In this document: positions 35,437 to 43,833 of the stretch, one piece after another
How positions within the stretch are numbered: the first letter of the stretch is position 1
Layout of the letters: every line of letters starts with the position of its first letter
DNA from: BOG-994 sp049514215
GTDB taxonomy: Bacteria; Pseudomonadota; Gammaproteobacteria; Burkholderiales; Burkholderiaceae_D
Assembly: GCA_049514215.1 (NCBI GenBank)
Contig: JBEKVI010000007.1
Span: 45,746 to 109,745 of the forward strand
Direction: 5' to 3'
DNA length: 64,000 bases
Program-made: the position numbers and the translations under genes
The notes under the pieces: model-generated
What the model saw: the letters and a program-made list of their open reading frames with translations, nothing else
The model's database searches: none
Told to the model about the DNA's origin: nothing

Positions 35437-35455
35437 ATATTTCCTTTGGAAATAT
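35437..35455. promoter_or_regulatory. Palindrome ATATTTCC-TTT-GGAAATAT upstream of the exporter gene
   Basis: Eight-base perfect arms (35437-35444 and 35448-35455) with a three-base spacer, 89 bases before the exporter start. The sequence resembles the MarR-type sites near 7.3-9.4 kb (both hold TTTCC and GGAAA) but the spacing differs by one base, so a shared regulator is uncertain. Confidence 0.45.
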
Positions 35456-35497
35456 GTCCCTCGCCGCCCCGAGCATAGAGGGTCCCGACGCGAGCGC

Positions 35498-36196
35498 TTA
35501 TCCGGCCCCGGTGTCAGCGAGGTCGACAGGCCACACGAGTGCGTGTCCCGTCTGCTCGGCGAAGCGCACGAGATCTTCGGGCGTATCAACATCCGTCCGA
35601 TAGCGACGGTTTTCGGTCTCGAACCAGAAGACGCGCTCGGGATGGGCTTCTCGCCAACGCCGACAGTACGCATTGACATCGCCTTGCAGCCATTCGTCTT
35701 TTAGGCTCGCCTCAAAGATGACTGGATTGCCCGGTACGCGCGCACCGGTCGCATCGCCCACGCGCGGGACCACCATTGCAGCATCGCCGCGCCTCTTAAA
35801 GGCGGCTATCAAGTTCGTGATGTCCTCCGAGTTGATGAGCGGTTGGTCGGCCAAGGCAACGATGATCGCATCGAGCTTGCCCGCCAAGGCAGAAAGACCG
35901 ACGCGCACAGACGAGGGTTGACCATCGTCAGGGGAGGGATTGCGCACCAGGGTCACCGGGAAACTCTGGATCGAGGCTTCGATCGCGTCCGCATAGTGAC
36001 CCAAGACGACGACCACCTCATCGACGCCTGCGCCTGAAAGAGCGATGAGTTGCCGCCGAATGAGCGGCACCCCTCCCAATTGAAGCAGCGCCTTGGGCCT
36101 CGATCCGAGGCGGCTGCCGGAACCTGCAGCAAGCAATACGGCACCGACCAGCAGGCGCGAATACAGACCGCCGCCGCCCTTTAAGAGACATCCCAA
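35498..36196 (-). CDS. mocA: Molybdenum cofactor cytidylyltransferase-like NTP transferase (MocA)
   Basis: 232-residue nucleotidyltransferase: GAVLLAAGSGSRLGSRPKALLQLGG is the nucleotide-binding motif with the lysine of MobA/MocA enzymes. The metal aspartate is in VALADQPLI. The start is TTG with GGAGG five bases upstream, one base after the coxF stop. MocA adds CMP to molybdopterin to make the cytosine dinucleotide form that CO dehydrogenase needs, so its place at the end of the cox operon is fitting. Confidence 0.85.
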   Translation of the reverse strand: MGCLLKGGGGLYSRLLVGAVLLAAGSGSRLGSRPKALLQLGGVPLIRRQLIALSGAGVDEVVVVLGHYADAIEASIQSFPVTLVRNPSPDDGQPSSVRVGLSALAGKLDAIIVALADQPLINSEDITNLIAAFKRRGDAAMVVPRVGDATGARVPGNPVIFEASLKDEWLQGDVNAYCRRWREAHPERVFWFETENRRYRTDVDTPEDLVRFAEQTGHALVWPVDLADTGAG

Positions 36197-36197
36197 C

Positions 36198-37139
36198 TTA
36201 GCCTCCGCAGCACGACGATTTGGCCGACGCGGCCGCAGAGGCAGGACTGGCTTTGACGCCTTCTGCAGCCGTCGCCCCCTGCCGCACTACCGTTGTCGAT
36301 GACAATGCGTGCTCTTCTTCGCAGTCCCCAGACGCTTTCGATTGTGTGCCGCGCCGATGCGCCACGACCGCTGCCAGAACGGAAAGGGCGATCTCCTCGG
36401 GCGTCGTCGCCGGCATGGGATAGCCTGCCGGTGCGGCGATCGCCGCAACCGCGCTTGCGTCCGATCCGGAGGCGACGAGCGAGTCACGAATGACCGACGC
36501 CTTCTTGGCGCTTGCGACGAATGCGATATGACGCGCCTCAAGGGAGAGCGCAAGGCGTAACCCAGGGATGTCGCGCCGGCCTTGAGTCGCCACGACTACC
36601 CATGCGCCCGGGGCAATCTGCGCCTTCGCGACGGCCGGGTCGTCGCTTTGGATCACGCGCACGGGCTCAGCGATGGTCGCCGCTTCGAAGCCCCCTTCGG
36701 CGACGCAAATCACCGTAAATCCGAGATGAGGGGCCAAGCGCACGAGGCTCAGCGCGACCGCCGATGTCCCGACGATTACGAGCTGCGCCGGTGGGAGGAT
36801 CGGGTCGACGAACAATTCCAAAGTACCACCGGACTGGCAGCGCATGCCGAATTCGAGCACGTCACCAAGCTCGTTTTCGTGACCCTCTTCGGACGGCGCG
36901 ATTCGGATGAGCCTTGCCCGCCCGTCGCTGAGCGCCGCCCGCACGGTGCGTATGACGGCAGGAAGGGCGCAGCCTCCGCCAACCCAGCCATTTAATGCTC
37001 CGTCGGCCGTCACCACGGCCTTATCGCCGGGCTTGGCCGAAGCTGGCGCCAGAGCCCGGATAACGCTGACCATGGCATACGGCAGACCCGCTTCGTGCAG
37101 CCGGTGCGCCGTGGCAAACACCGAGTCGGACGTGTTCAT
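36198..37139 (-). CDS. coxF: XdhC/CoxI-family Mo-enzyme maturation protein (CoxF)
   Basis: 313-residue XdhC-type protein. The N-terminal XdhC_CoxI domain holds ALAPASAKPGDKAVVTADGALNGWVGGGCA, and a Rossmann domain follows (LVIVGTSAVALSLVRLAPHLGF). The C-terminal tail is Ala-rich and ends in SSCCGG. The ATG at 37139 gives MNTSDSVFAT, 13 bases after coxE. XdhC proteins bind and sulfurate the Mo cofactor before insertion. CODH needs a Cu-S-Mo centre, so CoxF is expected to act with CoxD and CoxE in its assembly. Confidence 0.87.
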   Translation of the reverse strand: MNTSDSVFATAHRLHEAGLPYAMVSVIRALAPASAKPGDKAVVTADGALNGWVGGGCALPAVIRTVRAALSDGRARLIRIAPSEEGHENELGDVLEFGMRCQSGGTLELFVDPILPPAQLVIVGTSAVALSLVRLAPHLGFTVICVAEGGFEAATIAEPVRVIQSDDPAVAKAQIAPGAWVVVATQGRRDIPGLRLALSLEARHIAFVASAKKASVIRDSLVASGSDASAVAAIAAPAGYPMPATTPEEIALSVLAAVVAHRRGTQSKASGDCEEEHALSSTTVVRQGATAAEGVKASPASAAASAKSSCCGG

Positions 37140-37152
37140 GAGAAGTCTCCTT

Positions 37153-38325
37153 CTAGACTGTAACTCGCGCCATCCGCTCGGCGAGGGCACGCAAATCCCC
37201 GAGGCGGTTAAGACGCCAGAAGCGGTCGATCAATCCTGGCGTTTCGGTGGCGATCCTGATGGCATCGGAAGCGGGTGGTTTCTCCGAAGGGTGAAACCAG
37301 ACAATACGAGAACCCCGCCTGCGCAGCTCACCGAGCTCCTGGGTGAGGTGCGTGGCGGGATCGGCATCAAAGCCGTCGGAGAGGATCCAGACTCGCGCCC
37401 GCCGGCCGAGCTGGGCGCGGGCATGGACCTCTCGAAAGTCGGCGAGACTCGACGCGATGCGCGTACCTCCTCCAAAGCCCGCGGTGACCGCGTTGATACG
37501 CTCCTGGATGCGCGCCGAGTCCGATCGCAAGAGCGAAGTGACCTCGGAGAGGCGGGTGTGGAAGACGAATACCCGGGCCCGCGCGGCCGAGACGAAGGCA
37601 CGGGCGATGCGCAAAAAGAGCTGGGCGTGGGTTTCCATGGAGCGGCTTACGTCCACCAGGATGAACAGCCGCACCCGGTCTGATCTGCGCTTTGCCCAGG
37701 CCGGGTGAAGCGGAACCCCCCCCGTGCGCAGGCTAGCCCGAAGCGTGCGCCGGATGTCGAGCCGATGGCCTTGGGGATCGACGCGCCAGCGGCGTGTGAG
37801 TTGGTGGCGAAGTGTACGGGCGAGGCGTTCGGCCAAATCCTCAAGCAGGGCGAGGTCCTGTGGTAGCCACTGCGAGAGCGTTCGATCGTGCAAAGCCTCA
37901 ATCAGACTGGCCCCCCCTTGTGCCCGTGGGAGTCCAGCGTCAGACAACCCGGCGGCCGAGCCACTGAGCGCTGTATCCGCGCGCACATCGGCCGCGCTTT
38001 TTTGCCCGAGCGACTGATGCAGACTCTCCACGACTTGCTGCAGAGTTCGACCGGCTCGGGTTTGACCGCTCGTGCGCACCGTTCCTCTGTGCAGTGCGGG
38101 ATGCCAGAAGCGCGCGAAGAGGTCCGGCCAGCGCCGCCACGCTCGCAAGTCGTGGCAGGCGATCGCTCGCCAGGCGCTCTCCAGTTCCACGCTACGCGTG
38201 ACAGGCACGACGAGCGCCGTATGAACCATCGCCTGCAATTCGGCGATTCCCACCGAAAGCCCGTGATCGCGCAACATGGCTGCGAATCCGGCCATTGATT
38301 CGAGGGGCTGGGGCGCGCCGCTCAC
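37153..38325 (-). CDS. coxE: VWA-domain protein CoxE
   Basis: 390-residue protein. The C-terminal half is a von Willebrand A-type domain with the MIDAS-like DVSRSME and the conserved GGGTRIASSL threonine. The N-terminal half is helical. The start is GTG at 38325, overlapping the coxD stop (GTGA); the longer frame to 38436 lies in coxD. CoxE partners with the MoxR-type AAA+ CoxD in building the CODH Cu-S-Mo site, as known from Afipia (Oligotropha) carboxidovorans. Confidence 0.88.
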   Translation of the reverse strand: MSGAPQPLESMAGFAAMLRDHGLSVGIAELQAMVHTALVVPVTRSVELESAWRAIACHDLRAWRRWPDLFARFWHPALHRGTVRTSGQTRAGRTLQQVVESLHQSLGQKSAADVRADTALSGSAAGLSDAGLPRAQGGASLIEALHDRTLSQWLPQDLALLEDLAERLARTLRHQLTRRWRVDPQGHRLDIRRTLRASLRTGGVPLHPAWAKRRSDRVRLFILVDVSRSMETHAQLFLRIARAFVSAARARVFVFHTRLSEVTSLLRSDSARIQERINAVTAGFGGGTRIASSLADFREVHARAQLGRRARVWILSDGFDADPATHLTQELGELRRRGSRIVWFHPSEKPPASDAIRIATETPGLIDRFWRLNRLGDLRALAERMARVTV

Positions 38326-39227
38326 GAGGCCTCGGGTGCGTTTTCGGCGACCCCGGCCCGGGGTCCCTCCGCGAGGAGTCGCGCGATCCGGTCCTCCCCG
38401 CTTTGAAAACGGTCTTCGCGGGTCTTCAGCAGGCACGAAAGCGTCGCGTCAAGACCATGCGGATCGTCAGGCAGGGCAGTGAAGTGCAAGCGGTGCAAGG
38501 CCCGCACCCAGTCGAGTGTTTCGGCGATTCCGGGCGTTTTGCTCAGGTCCTCTCGACGAAGGCGCTGCACGAAGCGCACCGACTGCTCAATCAGTTCCGC
38601 TTCGACGTGCGGCAACGTCGCGCGCACGATGTCCACTTCCCGTTGGAAAGTCGGATAATCGAGAAAGTGGTACAAACAGCGTCTGCGCAACGCGTCCGAA
38701 ATCTCGCGCGTGCCATTGCTCGTCAAAACGACAAGAGGAACATGCTCGGCTCGAAGTGTGCCGAGTTCAGGAACGGTAATCTGGTAATCCGACAGAATCT
38801 CCAGCAGGTAGGCTTCGAATCCTTCATCGGCGCGGTCGATCTCGTCGATCAAGAGCACCGTTGGCTGGTGTGAGGAGATAGCCTTCAGAAGCGGTCGCTC
38901 GAGCAAATAGTCTCGCGCGAACAGGTCCGTTTCGTTCAAGCGCTCGGTTTGTGTCTCGTGGAGCCGGATCGCTAGCAACTGACGACCGTAATTCCATTCG
39001 TAGGCGGCTTGCGCTAGATCCAGGCCTTCGTGGCACTGCAGGCGAATCAGCTCGAGCCCGCGAGCCTTGGCGAGCGCGCCGGCTAATGCGGTCTTGCCCA
39101 CCCCGGCATCCCCCTCCAAGAGCAGGGGCCGACCGAGCTCTCCTGCCAGCCAGAGCGTCGTGGCAAGCGCAGGATCGGCGATATATCCCGCACCGCGTAG
39201 CCGATCGGCAAGAGCCTTGTCTTCCAT
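38322..39227 (-). CDS. coxD: MoxR-type AAA+ ATPase CoxD
   Basis: 301-residue AAA+ ATPase: Walker A GDAGVGKTAL, Walker B VLLIDEIDRADEGFEAYLLE, sensor 1 LVVLTSNGTREISDALRRRCLY. The ATG at 39227 has TGAGG six bases upstream. It is eight bases past the coxG stop. In A. carboxidovorans CoxD is an ATPase needed for sulfuration and copper insertion at the Mo centre of CODH. Confidence 0.9.
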   Translation of the reverse strand: MEDKALADRLRGAGYIADPALATTLWLAGELGRPLLLEGDAGVGKTALAGALAKARGLELIRLQCHEGLDLAQAAYEWNYGRQLLAIRLHETQTERLNETDLFARDYLLERPLLKAISSHQPTVLLIDEIDRADEGFEAYLLEILSDYQITVPELGTLRAEHVPLVVLTSNGTREISDALRRRCLYHFLDYPTFQREVDIVRATLPHVEAELIEQSVRFVQRLRREDLSKTPGIAETLDWVRALHRLHFTALPDDPHGLDATLSCLLKTREDRFQSGEDRIARLLAEGPRAGVAENAPEAS

Positions 39228-39234
39228 GATGGCC

Positions 39235-39867
39235 TCAAGCACTTCGGCCGATCATGCCGGCAAACCAGTTCTTGATCAATTTCCAAACCAGACCGAAGGC
39301 ATTGATGGGTTGCGGTTTGATGACGCTCGCTGCGCGATCGGGGCTGGCTTCGCCGGTTCCTGCCGTATCGATGGCCGTGGCCTGGCCGGGCGTCGCTTCC
39401 GCTACGGGCGCCAACGCGATCGCTCTGGCACGGAAATTCTCGACGAACTGGGCCAGGAGAACGTCTGACACCTGACCCATCATTCGACCACCAAACTGAG
39501 CGAACTTGCCGTTCACGGTCATGGTCGCCTTGCCCAGGAGCACCGAAGCGGAGGGCGCTTGCGCATCCTCGATTGTGGCGACGAGGTCCAAAGAGGCGGT
39601 CGATCCACCCCGATCCGCCCCTTTTCCCAGGAGATGGAGCTCGCGCGCGCCGTCGTCGATGGAGACGACGGTAATCTCGCCTCCAAAGGCTGCGCTCGCC
39701 GGACCTACCTTGACCTTAACGGTGCCCCGGTAATGGCTCTCGTCGATCTTCTCGGTCAGTTCGGCTCCAGGCATGAATCCCGCGACCGTGGGGACATCTT
39801 TTAGGATGCTCCAGGCGCGCGCGGGATCGACATCGAGCGGATAGCGCTTCTCAAGTTGTACTTCCAT
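39235..39867 (-). CDS. coxG: CoxG, SRPBCC-fold membrane-recruitment protein
   Basis: 210-residue SRPBCC-domain protein beginning MEVQLEKRYPLDVDPARAW. A central KVKVGPASAAFGGEITV segment and a Pro/Ala-rich linker precede a hydrophobic amphipathic tail (NAFGLVWKLIKNWFAGMIG) that suits membrane contact. The start overlaps the coxL stop by one base (TAATG). CoxG is known to link CODH to the membrane quinone pool. The same domain is fused to HmfA at 26157-29174. Confidence 0.88.
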   Translation of the reverse strand: MEVQLEKRYPLDVDPARAWSILKDVPTVAGFMPGAELTEKIDESHYRGTVKVKVGPASAAFGGEITVVSIDDGARELHLLGKGADRGGSTASLDLVATIEDAQAPSASVLLGKATMTVNGKFAQFGGRMMGQVSDVLLAQFVENFRARAIALAPVAEATPGQATAIDTAGTGEASPDRAASVIKPQPINAFGLVWKLIKNWFAGMIGRSA

Positions 39868-42263
39868 TAGAGAGCGACCCCGCTGGCCTTGAGTTGCTGC
39901 CACACCCGATAAGCCGAGTGTGGCATCGTCATGTTCGTCACGCCCAGGTGGGCGAAGGCGTCGACGACGGCTGAAGTAAACGTGGGGATTGAGCCCACGT
40001 GGGGAGACTCCGCTACGCCCTTGGCCCCGATCGGATGATGGGGGGAGGGAGTCACGGTGTGGTCCGTCTCCCAGTGGGGGGTTTCGACGGCGGTTGGCAA
40101 AAAGTAGTCCATGAGGGTGTTTCCCAGTAGGTTGCCCTGTGCATCGAAGGGCATTTGCTGACCCATGGCCACAGCGTATCCCTCGGTCAGGCCGCCGTGG
40201 ATCTGCCCCTCGATGATCATCGGATTGATGCGCGTTCCGCAGTCGTCTAAGGCATAGAATCGGCGCACCTTGGTTTCGCCCGTGCCACGATCAATGTCGA
40301 CGACGCACAGATAGATTCCGAAAGGAAACGTAAAGTTTGGAGGGTCGTAATAATGCACCGCCTCCAAACCGGGTTCGAGACCGGGGGGAGCTTGGTGGTA
40401 GGCTGCCCACGAGATGTCCTTCATGGTCTTAAAGCGCGTCTCGTCTCCCTTGACACTGAAGCGATCGATTTCCCAGTCCAGATCGCCTTCGCCGACTTCA
40501 AGCAGATGCGCTGCGATCTTGCGTGCCTTTGCGTGGATCTTGCGGGCGGCCATTGCAATCGCCGCTCCCGCGACCGGCGTCGAGCGAGATCCGTAGGTCC
40601 CCAATCCGTAGGGGGCGGTCGAGGTGTCGCCTTCCTCCACCTGGACCACTTCACTTGGAATACCCAACTCGGTCGCGATGATCTGCGCATACGTCGTCTG
40701 ATGACCCTGGCCTTGCGTGATTGTGCCCATGCGGGCGATCGCGCTACCGGTCGGATGCACGCGGATTTCGCAGGAGTCGAACATGCCTACGCCCAGGATG
40801 TCACACATCTTGCTCGGACCGGCGCCTACGACTTCCGTGAAGGCGACCAAACCGATGCCCATGAGGGTGGGGCAAGCGGGATCCCTGCGCTTTGCGACCT
40901 GCTCGGCCCTTAGCGCGGGATATCCGCACGCATCGAGGACCTTCTTTAACGCGGTATGGTAGTCGCCCGAGTCGTACTCAAATCCAAACGCGCTCTTGTA
41001 GGGGAACTGATCCTTGCGGATGAAGTTTCGGGCGCGAATGTCCGCTTTGTCGATCCCCAGCTTTTGAGCCAGGATATCGACCATTCTCTCGATCAGATAA
41101 ACGGCCTCGGTCACCCTAAATGAGCAGCGATATGCGACGCCACCGGGAGCCTTGTTGGTGTAGACGCCTTTGACGCTGCAGTATGCCGCGCCGATGTCAT
41201 AGCTTCCTGAACAGATGTGAAACATCCCCGCGGGATACTTCGTGGGATCGGCGCACGCGTCGAAGGCCCCATGATCGGCAATGACGTTCACCCGTAACCC
41301 CAGTATCTTGCCGTCGGGCGTAGCGGCAAGCTCTCCATCCATGTGATAGTCGCGAGCGAAGGCGGTGCTCGAGATATTCTCGATCCGGTCCTCGATCCAC
41401 TTCACGGGCCTACCCAAAACGATGCTCGCCACGATCGCGCAGACGTAACCCGGGTACACGCCAACCTTGTTTCCGAAGCCTCCGCCGATGTCAGGACTGA
41501 TGATTCGGACCTTGGATTCCGGAATACCCGACAACAGTGAGACAACGGTGCGCACCACGTGCGGCGCCTGCGAAGTCATCCAGGTCGTCAATTCCCCGCG
41601 CACCGCATCGAAGCTGGCGACGCAGCCACAGGTCTCCAGCGGGCAGGGATGCACCCGCGGGTATACGATGTGGCCGCTCACGGTGACGGGAGCCTTGGCG
41701 AATACCGCATCTGCAGCCGCCTTGTCGCCGGCTTCCCAGGTGAAGATGTGATTGTGATGGTCGCGCTTGCCGTGCGCCCCTTCCTGCTTGCCGGCGAGGT
41801 CTTCGCGCAAGATGGGAGCGTCGGGCTTCAAAGAAGCGACGGGGTCGATCACCGCGGGCAGCTCCTCGTACTCGACTATTACTGCCTCGACCCCATCGGC
41901 TGCGGAGTACCGATCTTCGGCGAGGACCACGGCGACTTCCTGCATTTGAAAGTGCACTTTCTCGTCGGCGAGAACCGCCTGGACATCGCCGGCCAGCGTA
42001 GGCATCCAGTGCAGCTTCAACGGCTTTAGGTCGTCGGCGGTCAGCACGGCCAAAACGCCCGGGACCTTCAGTGCTTCGGACTTGTCGATTTTTTTGATGC
42101 GCGCATGGGCTAGAGGCGAGCGCACGATGTCCATGTGAACCATGGACGGGAGTTTGATGTCATCGACGTAGTTGCCCTTGCCCTGAAGGAATCGGGCGTC
42201 CTCCTTGCGCAGTCGCGCATCGCCGATGCCTTTGAGGTCGGCAAGACGGTCAGGGGCGTTCAT
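39867..42263 (-). CDS. coxL: Aerobic (form I) CO dehydrogenase large subunit CoxL
   Basis: 798-residue molybdenum subunit. The form I active-site loop AYRCSFR is at residues 377-383, with Cys380 the ligand of the Cu in the Mo-S-Cu centre; form II enzymes have AYRGAGR. Other motifs are GDARLRKEDARFLQGKGNY, SPDIGGGFGNKVGVYPGYV and PIGAKGVAESPHVG. The ATG at 42263 overlaps the coxS stop (ATGA). It oxidises CO to CO2 and passes electrons via CoxS and CoxM to the quinone pool. This supports growth or survival on CO. Confidence 0.95.
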   Translation of the reverse strand: MNAPDRLADLKGIGDARLRKEDARFLQGKGNYVDDIKLPSMVHMDIVRSPLAHARIKKIDKSEALKVPGVLAVLTADDLKPLKLHWMPTLAGDVQAVLADEKVHFQMQEVAVVLAEDRYSAADGVEAVIVEYEELPAVIDPVASLKPDAPILREDLAGKQEGAHGKRDHHNHIFTWEAGDKAAADAVFAKAPVTVSGHIVYPRVHPCPLETCGCVASFDAVRGELTTWMTSQAPHVVRTVVSLLSGIPESKVRIISPDIGGGFGNKVGVYPGYVCAIVASIVLGRPVKWIEDRIENISSTAFARDYHMDGELAATPDGKILGLRVNVIADHGAFDACADPTKYPAGMFHICSGSYDIGAAYCSVKGVYTNKAPGGVAYRCSFRVTEAVYLIERMVDILAQKLGIDKADIRARNFIRKDQFPYKSAFGFEYDSGDYHTALKKVLDACGYPALRAEQVAKRRDPACPTLMGIGLVAFTEVVGAGPSKMCDILGVGMFDSCEIRVHPTGSAIARMGTITQGQGHQTTYAQIIATELGIPSEVVQVEEGDTSTAPYGLGTYGSRSTPVAGAAIAMAARKIHAKARKIAAHLLEVGEGDLDWEIDRFSVKGDETRFKTMKDISWAAYHQAPPGLEPGLEAVHYYDPPNFTFPFGIYLCVVDIDRGTGETKVRRFYALDDCGTRINPMIIEGQIHGGLTEGYAVAMGQQMPFDAQGNLLGNTLMDYFLPTAVETPHWETDHTVTPSPHHPIGAKGVAESPHVGSIPTFTSAVVDAFAHLGVTNMTMPHSAYRVWQQLKASGVAL

Positions 42264-42751
42264 GCGGCCTCCTTCTGCGCTTCGCGCAGTTTGGCCGCGG
42301 CACTGAGCACCGCCTTCACGATATTCTGGTAGCCGGTGCACCGGCAGAGATTGCCGCTCATGCCGATGCGAACTTCCTGCTCGGTGGGATTGGGGTTGTC
42401 CTGAAGGAATCGGAAAGCCCTCGTGAGCATTCCCGGGGTGCAGAACCCACACTGAAGACCATGCTCCTCATAGAAACCCTGCTGGACCGCGTGAAGCACT
42501 CCCCCTTGCGCCAGCCCTTCCACAGTGAGGACCTCAGAGCCGTCGCACTGGATCGCAAGATGAGTGCAGCTCTTCACCGATCGGCCATCGAGGTCGACTG
42601 TGCACGCCCCGCAGTGCGAAGTCTCGCAGCCGATATGGGTGCCCGTGAGGTTGCAATCCTCGCGCAAGAAATGCACGAGAAGCGTGCGGGGTTCGACGGC
42701 CTTTTCGGTCGTGCGGCCGTTCACCTTCAAAGTGATCAGTTTTTTGCTCAT
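42260..42751 (-). CDS. coxS: CO dehydrogenase 2Fe-2S subunit CoxS
   Basis: 163-residue iron-sulfur subunit with cysteine sets CETSHCGACTVDLDG...C and CGFCTPG...CRCTGYQNIV for two [2Fe-2S] clusters. The length matches CoxS (about 160 aa). It ends at a four-base overlap with coxL and starts 23 bases after coxM, so it is part of the coxMSL unit. Confidence 0.93.
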   Translation of the reverse strand: MSKKLITLKVNGRTTEKAVEPRTLLVHFLREDCNLTGTHIGCETSHCGACTVDLDGRSVKSCTHLAIQCDGSEVLTVEGLAQGGVLHAVQQGFYEEHGLQCGFCTPGMLTRAFRFLQDNPNPTEQEVRIGMSGNLCRCTGYQNIVKAVLSAAAKLREAQKEAA

Positions 42752-42774
42752 CGATCGTGTCTCCGTTGCGTCTG

Positions 42775-43638
42775 TTATTGGCAGCGCTGGGCCGCTTGGC
42801 GAAGGGCGCGTTTGACCATCTGACCCGCCATGGCGAACTTGTATTCGCGGTCACCGCGCAGATCCTCGGCGGGATCGCAGATCGTCACGGCGCTCGCCGC
42901 TGCGGCTGCAATGGTGGCTTCAGTGACCGCTTGGCCGATGAGTGCCTTCTCGGCCGTTTGCGCGCGAACCGCTGTGGGTGCGAGGTTGGTTAGCGCGATT
43001 CGCACAGCGGCTACTTTTCCCGCATCCACCCGCATCACAACGGCCGCCGCGGCCGTGGCCCAATCCCCTGTTTTTCGTTTGAGCTTTTCGTAGGCATAGC
43101 CGGTCTTGGGGCCAAACGCCGGAATCCGGATTTCCAAGAGCAGTTCGTCTTCGGCCAGGGCAGTCTGAAAGGTCCCTTGGAAGAAGTCGTCCGCTTTGAC
43201 CCCGCGCCGACCCTTGGGCCCCTCGAGAATGAAGGTTGCGTCCATCGCCATCGACAGTGCAGGGTGGTCATTGCCGGGATCGCCGTGGGCGATGTCGCCG
43301 CCGATCGTGCCGCGATTGCGCACCTGCGGGTCGGCGATCTGACGCACGGCCAAGGGTAAGAGGGGAAGTTTCGCCTGGATCAGGGGCGATTCGATCAGAT
43401 CGTTCTCCACGGTCATCGCGCCGATGACGATGGCGGCCCCCTCCTCGCGAATTCCGCGCAAACCGTCGATGCGATTCAGGTCGACCAGATGTGTGGGCTG
43501 CGCGAAGCGCAGCTTCATCATGGGTAGAAGACTGTGTCCTCCGGCCAGCAGCTTGGCGTCGGGTCCAAGCTTAGTCAGAAGTGCGATCGCGTCGGCGACC
43601 GAAACGGGCGCGTGATAGTCGAAGGCGTTTGGGATCAT
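42775..43638 (-). CDS. coxM: CO dehydrogenase FAD subunit CoxM
   Basis: 287-residue FAD subunit from the ATG at 43638 (MIPNAFDYHAP), which has AAGGAG upstream. FAD motifs are LLAGGHSLLPMMKLRFAQP and NRGTIGGDIAHGDPGNDHPAL, the AGGHS and TIGG signatures. It is the first structural gene after the regulator and passes CODH electrons to the respiratory acceptor. Confidence 0.93.
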   Translation of the reverse strand: MIPNAFDYHAPVSVADAIALLTKLGPDAKLLAGGHSLLPMMKLRFAQPTHLVDLNRIDGLRGIREEGAAIVIGAMTVENDLIESPLIQAKLPLLPLAVRQIADPQVRNRGTIGGDIAHGDPGNDHPALSMAMDATFILEGPKGRRGVKADDFFQGTFQTALAEDELLLEIRIPAFGPKTGYAYEKLKRKTGDWATAAAAVVMRVDAGKVAAVRIALTNLAPTAVRAQTAEKALIGQAVTEATIAAAAASAVTICDPAEDLRGDREYKFAMAGQMVKRALRQAAQRCQ

Positions 43639-43761
43639 CAGCGGTCTCCTTGCGGCACTGGCACGCGCCGTCGATTGGATTGCCAACCCGTGTTGAAATC
43701 CGGGAAGATCTCCTACTCTAGAGGGTGGCCGCAGCGAGGGGCTGGCAGGAGCACGAATCTC

Positions 43762-43773
43762 GCGTTCGAACGC
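43762..43773. promoter_or_regulatory. Palindrome GCGTTCGAACGC in the regulator-coxM spacer
   Basis: 12-base perfect palindrome 124 bases upstream of coxM, flanked by a CTC/GAG pair. On the minus strand the same spacer has TTGGTG (43798-43793) and TTAGCG (43789-43784), two TTnnnG elements nine bases apart. RcoM proteins bind TTnnnG direct repeats. A third repeat at regular spacing is not seen, so the true site is uncertain. Confidence 0.4.
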
Positions 43774-43833
43774 ATGAGTTGCTCGCTAACTGCACCAACG
43801 TCGCCGCCCAAAGACGACCAAGAGTCGGCCGCT

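Noticed and set aside
39867..42263. Form II (CoxL-like, non-CO) assignment
   Set aside because: The loop reads AYRCSFR, the form I signature, not AYRGAGR.
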